Source: Lucinisca nassula (Eukaryota; Mollusca; Bivalvia; Lucinida; Lucinidae). From it: DNA of 64,000 bases. Numbering within the stretch: the stretch's first letter is position 1; each line of letters starts with the position of its first letter. The translations under genes and the position numbers were made by a program. The notes beneath the pieces were generated by a model. It saw nothing but the letters and a program-made list of their open reading frames with translations, had not been told where the DNA came from and ran no database searches. Below are positions 45,201-53,893 of this stretch, piece after piece. The stretch spans positions 212,258,138-212,322,137 of the forward strand of contig OY757010.1 of NCBI GenBank assembly GCA_963580285.1, given 5' to 3'.

Positions 45201-47536
45201 ATATCTAAGCTCTGGGCCCTATGGTTTCAGAGAAGAAGATTTTTGAAGGGTTTTTTTCCATTATGAATCTATGGGAGTTTAGGGGCCCTGGGGTGTGGCC
45301 AATTTGGACCCCAGGGGAATGATTGGCAGGAATTATGTAGGTGACCACTTGCCGTTGCTACATGCCAAATATCTCAGCTCTGGGCCCTGTGGTTTCAGAG
45401 AAGAAGATTTTTGAAGCTTTTTTCCATTATGAGTCTATAGGAGCTAAAGGGCCCCGGGGCGTGGCCGGTTTTGACCCCAGGGGCATGATTGGCAGGAATT
45501 ATGTAGGTGACCACTTGCTGTTGCTACAAGCTAAATATTTAAGCTCTGGGCCCTGTGGTTTCCGAGGAGAAGATTTTTGAAGCTTTTTGTTTCATTATGA
45601 GTCTATGGGAGCGAAGGGGCCCCGGGGCGTGGCCAATTTGGACCCCAGGGGCATGATTGGCACGAATTATGTAGGTGACCACTGGTCGTTAATACATGCT
45701 AAATATCTAAGCTCTGGGCCCTGTGGTTTCAGAGAAGAAGATATTTTAATTTTTTCCCATTGTAAGTCTATGGGAGCTATATGTTGCCATGGCAACCAGA
45801 ATTCCAATCTGATCAGCCCAAAAACCTTATGCAGCCTTTCCCCCTACGTGATGATGCTTCTCATGAAATTTGATCAAGACTGACCATGGGGTATTAGAGA
45901 TATACTTATTTGAAATTGTTTACGGACGCACTGACGGACGTTCTCACGAACGGATACTTAAGTGGCTAGGCGTCGGCATATTGACTACTTAAGCGGCAAA
46001 TTCTCTTAAAGACACATTTTTTTCCTTATATAAAAGGGGTGGCCTGTCTAATGATCTTCAATAAACATTTCCTTCGGACCATAGTGCACATCAAAGGCTT
46101 ATCTTATCAAAGTGATTATGAGGTGATTATGAGCAGATTTCTTGTTTAATAGGGGGCTTAATAAGGGTACTTGAGTGATATTATAATTTACTGAGATTGT
46201 TTCCAACGACATATTGTTTAAATAACTTCTTTTTCATGTTAAAATAAAATAAAGAAAAACACTGATATCTATTGTTTCCTTTACTCAAAAGTACAAAGAA
46301 GTAAACATACAAGTTAAATGAATTGATTAACCTCAAAATTTCAACAATCAATTTACCTTTATTTATTTATATTTATTTATTTATTAATTTTATTTTGGTT
46401 AAAAGTATGTGATACACAAATCATATACTGTCTAAAACATTAGCAGTTTATAAATTCAGTCAAGAGGAACTATGAAATGTTCTTTGTTTTAGGCACAATC
46501 ATATGAGAAAAGAGAGAGAAAAAAAAAAGATTTTTTTTTTAATTTTATTTTTCACCTTTTTCAAGTTTAAAACTAAAATAACAAACACAATTAATTTTAT
46601 TTTTCTTATTTATATTGCAAACATAGGTTGTGGGTGCTCCTTAGAGCCGCCTTGTTGTGGCGGTTCAAAAGAGTACCCACAACCTATGACTCAATGAGAC
46701 GATTCTTACGAGCACCCGCAACCTATGACTTGGAGCAAAAATAAGGAAAATAATGTATACCCCCTTAAACCCCCATTTTCTCCATAGAAAGTGGGGTTTA
46801 GGGGATGTTCCTTTTTCCTCAAAAACATATATTGTTTCCTCGTTAGAACCGCCTCATGGAAGCAGTTCTTACTAGCAGTCACACTGTAAAAACAAATTGT
46901 GGGTACTTGTCTGAACCGCTTTGCCGAGGTGGTTCTAATGAGTACCCACAATATATGTTTAGAGCAGAAATAATAAAGTGATCAGGATTTTATCTGAAAA
47001 AAAAAAAAATCATTTTTGATAGAAAAAAATTACCAATATATTTGAATTGGCATTTTCTGTAATGATTATAAATAATGGCTACTAAATATAAAATCGGAAA
47101 AAAGTGCTGTTGTTTCTTGCATGCAAATCAAAATGAAGACTTAGGTGTAAATGAATTGATTTCATTTGTCAAAGTCATATCCCTAGGTAATTTATTACCC
47201 TCTCTTGGTCCCCTACCTGTATGACAGCCTGAATACCCCAAGTGTATTTTATCTCAATGCTGGATTCTTTAATAAACGGTCATTAGGATGTTATGTAATC
47301 GAAAAATGTGTCTTTAAGCGGTAAGCCACCTAAGAGCAAATTTTTGCCACTTAAGTACCCAAATAACGGAATAAACCCCATTTGGACCTACGAATATATA
47401 CTTAAGTGTCAAAATGTCCAAATTTTTTGCCCCCTAAATGTCGTTTCGTTGGTGCGCACGGACGGACGCACAACGGATGACGGACAAAAAGTGATCACAG
47501 AAGCTCACCTTGTCACTACGTGACAGGTGAGCTAAA
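42208..47536. mobile_element. 166-bp satellite cassette (array 2), nested
   Basis: It starts ACAAGAGGGCCCAATGGCC with CGCTCACC. A repeat V fragment follows (42311-42471), then about 20 satellite units (42480-45780) and GTTGCCATGGCAAC (45783-45796). After a 1.4-kb insertion-rich AT stretch comes a GACGGACGCACAACGG tract and the stem CACTACGTGACAGGTGAGC at 47513-47531. It ends CTAAAA within a unit of the outer cassette. Confidence 0.78.
45990..47300. other. AT-rich stretch within cassette 2, no gene
   Basis: It has simple (TTTA)n near 46360-46385 and two family G hairpins (46620-46735 and 46890-46970). A CACTTAAG-type pair lies at 45957 and 47338. ORFs here are A/T-rich accidents. Confidence 0.55.
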
Positions 47537-47698
47537 ACTGGAAAAGGGAGATAATACAGCCATAATCAACAATATAGTTATGGCCCTTTGTCAGAATGTA
47601 GCTCTTATCATGGTGAATATGTGTAGGAGGTTTCATAAAGGTAGGCCAAATATTTTTGGAAATATGGTCCTGGTTAAGGATTTTGGTTAAATTTTTGT

Positions 47699-47934
47699 TT
47701 TTGTTTGTTTGTTTGTTTTGGTTTTATGGCCCTTTCAAGATTATTTCACTCATATCGAGCCGATCGTTAATCAGAGGTGGGCGAAAACTGGAGAACCCAG
47801 AGAAAAACCCCCTGACCTTCTGTTGCCGAACTTGGCATCTCACATGTGACCCGAGCCAGGCTCTAACCCACAGCGGTGAGAGACATAATGATTAAGATTC
47901 AGTGCTCTTATCCACTAGGCCACAGAGGCCCGTA
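47699..47934 (-). repeat. tRNA-derived SINE2, full length with TSD
   Basis: Reverse copy: (GTTT)n tail, GGTTTTATGGCCC, and the tRNA head ending CACTAGGCCACAGAGGCCC. The 14-bp duplication GGTTAAATTTTTGT lies at 47685-47698 and 47935-47948. It interrupts a unit of the outer cassette. Confidence 0.92.
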
Positions 47935-48356
47935 GGTTAAATTTTTGTAAAGTAGGTCAAAGTTCAAAGCAGGGGTGGGAACAGTCCAAAAAGATAATTC
48001 CTGAAAATCTGCTATTTGAATCCTTAAGTGACCCTAATGTTATCTTGAAATCAAGAATAAATGGGTTTACTCTTTGAATATCAACGGAGATAACTTGCTT
48101 CATGCTTAGTTGTAGCTAACCATTTAATTAAGACATGTTAGAACTTCAAATGAACAATAATAAATGACAAATTATATGCATCATGCCAAAGCTCTCAATC
48201 CTGAAATCAGGATTAATCCTGAACTTTCTCACCCCTGGTTCAAAGGTCAAGTTCACAGGTCAAAAAGGTTGGTATCACTGAAAAAAGTCTTGTCCCAAGA
48301 TACATCCATGTGAAGTTTGAAGGCTCTGTTACAAATAGATTTGGAATGAGAGTAAA

Positions 48357-49436
48357 CAAGATGTGTTTGTGAAACACGAACATGTCCCCGGGCATGGTCA
48401 TTTTTTTCAAAGTTGGTCACAGTTCAAAGTCATGGTCACAGGTCACAACTTTTGTAAGGAACTTACATGCCAAATATGAAGGCTCTATCTAAAACGGTTC
48501 AAAAGTTATGATTAATAATATTTTTTTCTTTAAAGTAGGTCAAGGTCACAGGTCAAAATTTTTTGCATGAATGTAAAGCTCTTGTCACAAGGAACCTACA
48601 TGACAAATATGAAGGCTCTATCTTAAACGATTCAAAAGTTATGATCAATTTAATTTGTTCTTTTAAGTAGGTCAAGGTCGTAGTCAAAACTATTTGCATG
48701 AATGTAAAGCTCTTATCACAAGGAAACTAGCTGCCAAATATGAAGGCTCTATCCCAAACGGTTCGAAAGTAATGACCAAAATGTTAATTTTTTCTTTTAA
48801 ATAGGTCAATGGTCAAGATCACAGGTCAAAAAGTTTTACATGAATGTAAAGCTCTTGTACCAAGGAACCTACATGCCAAATATGATGGCTGTATCTCAAA
48901 CGGTTCAAAAGTTATGACCGATGTTAACTTTTTCTTTTATGTAGGTCAAAGGTCAAGGTCACAGGTCAAAAATTTTTGTGTGAATGTAAAGCTCTTGTCA
49001 CAAGGAACCTACATGCAAAATATTAAGACTGTATCACAAATGGTTCAAAAGTTATGACCAAAATGTTATTTTTTAGTTTAAGTAGGTCAAAGGTCAAGGT
49101 CACAGGTCAAATTTTTATGCATGAATGTAAAGCTTTTGTCACAAGGAACATACATGCCAAATATTAAGGCTGTATCTCAAGCGGTTCAAAAGTTATGACC
49201 AATGTTTTTTTGTTGTTTTTTTTTCTTTTAAGTAGGTCAAAGGTCAAGGTCATAGATCAAATTTTTTTGCATGAATGTGAAGCTCTTGTCACAAGGAACT
49301 TTCATGCCCAATATGAATATTCTATCTCCAACGTTTCAAAAGTTATGACCAATGTTAAAGTTGTCCACGTACAAACCAACAAACAAGCAGACAGGGCAAA
49401 AACAATATGTCCCTGCTATCACTACCGGGAACATAA
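48357..49436. mobile_element. Third nested cassette (AGGTCA-rich core)
   Basis: It starts ACAAGATGTGTTTGTGAAAC. The inverted pair is ACATGTCCCCGG and CCGGGAACAT, and it ends ATAAA. About seven units of 130-145 bp hold AGGTCAAAGGTCAAGGTCAC and AGGAACxTACATGCCAAATA. Host units read GGGAGTAAAAAATGTG without it, which defines both ends. Confidence 0.8.
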
Positions 49437-49858
49437 AAATGTGTTTTAGAAAAAAATTGGAAAAAGGAAAATAATTCAGCCATAATCAAAAATATAGTTT
49501 TGGCTCTTGGTCAGAATGTAGGTCTTGTCATGGTGAGTATGTGTATGAAGTTTCATGAGGCTAGGTGTAATACTTTTGAAGTTATAGCCAAGGTTAAGGT
49601 TTTTTTTAAACAAGTACAATGACGCCAATGCAGACGCTGAAGTCATGACAATAGCTCAAAAGTTTTTCTTTAAAAACAGACGAGCTAAAAATAGCTGAAC
49701 TTTTTGCGAATAGTCTAAGCCCTGATCTCATTGGGGTGGTTCTATCAAGTACCCATAACCTATGTCTGGAAGCAGAAATGGGAAAAATATTGTATACCCC
49801 AATTTTGCTCTGTTAATGGTGGAGCGGCATTTATTTCACTGACTTTTTCATGTGATGT

Positions 49859-50052
49859 TAACCCTTAACCTGCTGCATAAATTAATTAGGCAACTCTCAC
49901 TGCTGATGATTATCGACAAACAAAATTACTTGATATATTTGTTCAATTCACAGACTGCCTTACAGTGTGGCTCCTGATTGGATAGCTCCTAATTTGGACC
50001 TTTACTGTTTGCAAAGGTAGAGGCTGTCGTGAACAGCAGGAAAAGAGTAAAT
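49859..50052. mobile_element. TTAA MITE, diverged relative of family A
   Basis: TTAACCCTTAACCTGCTG to CAGCAGGAAAAGAGTAAA. It retains 'GCTGTCGTGAACAGCAGG' but the rest is diverged. Confidence 0.65.
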
Positions 50053-50059
50053 GCCTTTT

Positions 50060-50280
50060 CATCAAGTGAACAAGTCCATGAAATGAACACCCCCCCCCCC
50101 CACCCTAAACCCCACTTTATATAGAGAAAACTGGAGTTTACGAGGGTATTCATTATTTTTCTTATTTCTGCTCCAAGACATAGGTTGTGGGTACTCGTTA
50201 GAACCGCCTCAATGAGGCGGTTCTAATGAGCACCGACAACTTATGTTTGCAGTATAAATAAGATTAGAAATGTGTCAATA
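50060..50280. repeat. Hairpin repeat G
   Basis: Flank 'CCACTTTATATAGAGAAAAC'; hairpin CATAGGTTGTGGGTACTCG, loop around GCCTCAATGAGGC, and complement. Confidence 0.7.
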
Positions 50281-50284
50281 CAAC

Positions 50285-51808
50285 ACAAATGCCCCCGCCC
50301 AGGGGCCTACCTCCCCCTCCCCCGCAAAAAAAAAATTAGATATTACAATAATACCTGTCCTTAGGTCATTGGCATAGATTGGTGTATGGCTGATTAAACC
50401 TTGAAAAAATAACTATCAACATACCAAATAGGAACTCAATCCACCAAATGGTTTGGAAAATATAGGCCTTTGCAAACGTTAACATTAAATATTTCTAAGT
50501 CTGCAACCTTGACCTGAAGGTCATGGAGCTGGGGCTGGGTTATGGCTGAATGAAACTTTTGACCTGCATCAATCATTATTCAAAATATGTAGCAAATCCA
50601 TCACATGGTTCAGGAAATATGGACTCTCAAAAAATATAATATATCAAAATTTCTATGTCTGTGACCTTGACCTTTAGGTAAGGGGTGGGGGGTATGGCTC
50701 AATGAAACTTTGGACCTGCAACTATTGTCATACCAAATATGAAGCAAATCCATTATAAAGTTTGGAAAATATAAGCTATTAACATACTTAAATTTGAAAA
50801 TTTCTATGTCTGCGACCTTGACCTTGAAGTCATAGGCATGGGTGGGGGTATTACTGACTAAAACTTTGGACCTGCATCTATCATCAAACCAAATATGAAC
50901 CAAATTAGGGATAAAAGTTCAAGTTCAACGTGGTACAAATACCTTAACCAAAGTCTTAAAGATTAAAAATTTTCTAAGTCTGTGACCTTGACCTTGAGGT
51001 CATGGGTATGGGTGGGGGTATTGCTGAATAAACCATTGGACCAATATGTATCATCATACCGAATATGAACCAAATTCATTACACGGTTTGGAAAATATGA
51101 GCTCAAGTTCTACCTGGTACAAATACCTTAACCTGGGTCTTAAACATTAAAAATTTCACAAAGTCCACGACCTTGACCTTGAGGTCATGGTAATGGGTGG
51201 GGGTATTGCTGAATAAAACTTTGGACCTATATCTATCATCATTCTAAATATAAACCAAATTCAATGCATTGTTTGGAAAATATGAGCTCAAGTTCTACCT
51301 GGTACAAATACCTTAACCTGGGTCTTAAACATTAAAAATTTCAAAGTCCACGACCTTGACCTTGAGGTCATGGTAATGGGTGGGGGTATTGCTGAATAAA
51401 ACTTTGGACCTATATCTATCATCATTCTAAATATAAACCAAATTCAATGCATTGTTTTGAAAATATGATCTCAAGTTCTACGTGGTACAAATACCTTAAC
51501 CTGTGTCTTAAACGTTAGAAATTTCTAAGTTCGTGACCTTGACCTTGAGGTCATGGGTATGGGTGGGGGTATTGCTGAATACAACTTTGGACCTATATCT
51601 ATCATCATACTAAATATAAACCAAATCTATTGTATGGTTTGGAAAATATGAGCTCAAGTTCTACCTTGTACAAAAACCTTAACCTGAGTCTAACAGGATT
51701 ACGTACAGGACGTACATTCGGAAACCGTACGCACGTACCCAAGGACGCACGTACAGAAAACCGAAAAACTCTATGCCCCTGGCCTCATCCGATGCGGGGG
51801 CATAAAAA
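50285..51808. mobile_element. Tandem-repeat cassette, ATGCCCCCGC stem
   Basis: Inverted pair ATGCCCCCGC (50290) and GCGGGGGCAT (51794-51803), ending AAAAAA. About seven units of roughly 165-185 bp contain GACCTTGACCTTGAGGTCAT. Two adjacent units (about 51165-51510) are almost identical. Degenerate GTACGCACGTACCC repeats replace the GACGGACG tract. Confidence 0.78.
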
Positions 51809-51923
51809 ACATCGTGGATTTACATCAGATAAGTAACCATTTCGGATATGTGAAAAAATGCATAAGTCGCACGGGTGTGTTATCATAATGTTATATGCGG
51901 GCATAAATGTTTGAAGTACATAC

Positions 51924-52226
51924 GTGCAGGCAGCCTCTTTAAGTTCCTCTCCTGCACCCTCAACACTAGCATCAAGCACCAAACCCTGAGCCGTTTTATA
52001 TGCAGCTATACACGACATAGCCGTGACAATATCGCAAGCCCTGGTCTCGGCGGTGGGTGCAGGTACACAAGCTGGTTCCTCCGGATCCTCTTCCTCTGGT
52101 TCCCAGCACATCTTAGCTGTCAGAGCTTTAGCAAATTTTAACGAGTCTTTTGCAGCACTAAGTATCTCTTCCTCCACGTCTATTTCTTCCATGTAATGTA
52201 TGGCCTGTTCTATTTTTGGTATATAC
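51924..52226 (-). CDS. Exon 1 of the visible set: cysteine-repeat protein
   Basis: A 303-nt exon with acceptor TTGTCTCACAG before 52226 and donor GTATGT after 51924. It enters with one base of a split codon and leaves with two (phase 2). It encodes residues 1-100: the tail of one repeat (an amphipathic acidic segment ending at C40), an acidic Pro/Glu linker with C53, then the start of the first full unit with C64, C72 and C100. The intron follows one codon after C100. Spliced to exon 2 the frame stays open. An upstream exon must exist, because the exon starts mid-codon. No convincing one was found between 52227 and 64000, so it is probably beyond the window. Confidence 0.8.
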
Positions 52227-52295
52227 CTGTGAGACAAAAAAGAAAAGTAAAAATGGATACATCTGTGTCTAGTTGTTGATAATTAATTGTCACTT

Positions 52296-52480
52296 AACCC
52301 CTTGTATACTGGTGGACTCTTCCATTGCCATATGTTGGACAAGTCCATTTGTCATATAAGGGGTGTCAGGCCTTTTTTTTCTTCAATTTTTTATTCTATT
52401 TTTGACAGAAAATTCTGTCAGCAAACAGTGCAGGCCCTGATCAGACGCCGCATTCTGCGGCCCTGCCAATCTGGATACTT
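52296..52480. mobile_element. MITE family C, truncated
   Basis: TTAACCCCTTGTATACTGG to GACGCCGCATTCTGCGG. The right half is missing. Confidence 0.65.
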
Positions 52481-52674
52481 CTTGGATACACACCTGTGTG
52501 ACATAATGCTTTCTTTAATTGCTCTAAAGATTTTCTAAATTTTTTCATATTTCTACTGCAAACCATAATTATGTATACTCAATGAGGTGGTTCTAACAAA
52601 TATGCAACAATCTACGTTTCTGAGCAAAAAGTACAGAAATAAAAATACAGAGTTTGTAAACTCCACTTTTCTTT

Positions 52675-52800
52675 TCTTTTTTTTTTTCTTTTTTTTTTTA
52701 GTTTTACAGCCCATTCAAGATTATTTCATTTATTTTGAGTAGTGGGCAAAAAACGGAGTACCCACAGAAAGACACCTGACCTCCAGTCGCAGAGTTTGGC
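52675..52800 (-). repeat. SINE2, degenerate
   Basis: A T-rich stretch, then AGTTTTACAGCCCATTCAAG to CAGAGTTTGGCATCT. Confidence 0.55.
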
Positions 52801-52979
52801 ATCTTATCCATCTGCTTTAATGTCTTTGAAACCATTTAAAATCATGGTGTAATCCATATACTCATATTTTCAAGTTTCTTAAAGTCACAACACTGAAACT
52901 TGATTACATTAGGAAATCATGTCCGTGAGAAATAATGGCGTCCAACATGGTGTCAGAAATGACAAATATTAGATAAACT

Positions 52980-53790
52980 AGAAATGCATCCATAGGACAC
53001 GGATGCCCCCGCCTGAAAATATGTCTATGTTCGTATTCATCCATAGAAAGTTATTGACTGTGTTTAAGTTTTGGACCCTTTTTTCACATTTGACCTCTAA
53101 GTGTGACCTTGACCCTGGTTTTGTGTGAGGCAGATTGTGTGATGATGGCCAACATTTCTGCCAAATAATTTCAAAATCCATCCAGAGATAAGAAAGTAAT
53201 TGACTGCGTTTAAGTTTCGGACCATTTTTTTTACCTTTGGCCTCTAAGTATGACCTTGACCTTGGAGGCACGGATCTGGGTTTGCATGTGACACATCGTC
53301 TCATGATGGTTAACATTTCTTCAAAGTAATTTCAAAATCCATCCAGAAATAAGTAAGTTATTGACTGTGTTTAAGTTTCGGACCCTTCTTTTGACCTTTG
53401 AAATCTAAGTATGACCTTGACCTTGGATGTACGGACCTGGATTTTGCATGTGACACATCGTCTCATGATGGTTAACATTTCTACAAAGTAATTTCAAAAT
53501 CCATCATGAAATAAGAAAGTTATTGACTGTGTTTAAGTTTTGGACCCTTTTTTTGACCTTTGAAATCTAAGTATGACCTTGACCTTGGAGGTACGGACCT
53601 GGATTTTGCACATGACACATCGTCTCATGATGGCTAACATTTCTACAAAGTACTTTCAAAATCCATCCAGAAATAAGAAAGTTATTGACCGCGTTTAAGT
53701 TTCGGATGCATGGACAAACGGACGGACAGACAGACGGACAGGGGCAACGCTATTTGCCCTTTCCACCATTCTTCCAATGGCAGGCATAAA
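52980..53790. mobile_element. Tandem-repeat cassette, GCCCCCGCCTG stem
   Basis: It starts near GAAATGCATCCATAGGACAC, with ATGCCCCCGCCTG. Four to five units of about 170-180 bp carry TATGACCTTGACCTTGGA. A GACGGACAGACAGACGG tract lies at 53719-53739. The right end is GGCAGGCATAAAA. Confidence 0.72.
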
Positions 53791-53819
53791 AATGATAACA
53801 TCTTTATTACTTCTGCTTT

Positions 53820-53893
53820 GAATAGATTGTGGGTGCTCGTTAGAACCGCCTCAATGAGGCGGTTCTTACGAGTACCCACAATCTAAGTTTTGA
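53820..53893. repeat. Hairpin repeat G, nearly perfect
   Basis: Arms AGATTGTGGGTGCTCG and CGAGTACCCACAATCT with inner GAACCGCCTC/GAGGCGGTTC. Confidence 0.75.

Larger units (their letters stand above)
41597..49689. mobile_element. Outer tandem-repeat cassette, CTCGTCTG stem
   Basis: It starts ACAAGAGCACCACAAGCGGC. The inverted pair is GCTCGTCTG (41622-41630) and CAGACGAGC (49677-49685), and it ends CTAAAA. Its own units (AGATAATxCAGCCATAATC, GGTCAAGGTCACAGGTCAA) appear at 41700-42200, 47540-48350 and 49440-49620. It carries three later insertions: a satellite cassette, a SINE2 and a third cassette. Confidence 0.8.
41500..49740. mobile_element. MITE family C split by an 8.1-kb cassette
   Basis: The left half is at 41501-41596 ('TTTTGTACCAAATGCAATC' to CAAAATTTATTTAA). 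The right half starts at about 49689 (ATAGCTGAACTTTTTGCGAA). Intact copies at 8236 and 31526 show these two parts side by side. Confidence 0.75.
2999..52226 (-). other. Multi-exon host gene, partial (eight exons): tandem cysteine-repeat protein
   Basis: Eight exons joined by consensus AG/GT splice sites give one open frame of about 519 codons, and all seven junction phases match. I do not recognise the family. The product has repeated cysteine units. In the full units the order is Ca-x6/8-Cb-x9/27-Cc-x8/9-Cd-x7-Ce-x23/26-Cf. Units are joined by Pro/Glu-rich linkers that often carry extra cysteines. The residue numbers used in the exon entries count from the first whole codon of exon 1. Cys-rich repeats and no visible membrane segment suggest a secreted or extracellular protein, but the signal peptide and both termini are outside the window. 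A start codon, stop codon, promoter and poly(A) site were not seen. The real exon structure is well supported; the function is unknown. Confidence 0.8.

Noticed and set aside
37466..45883. Many 60-90 codon ORFs with repeated KKIFEAFFHYES-like peptides
   Set aside because: They come from 166-bp satellite units. The unit length is not a multiple of three, similar ORFs appear on both strands, and stops fall at unit joins.
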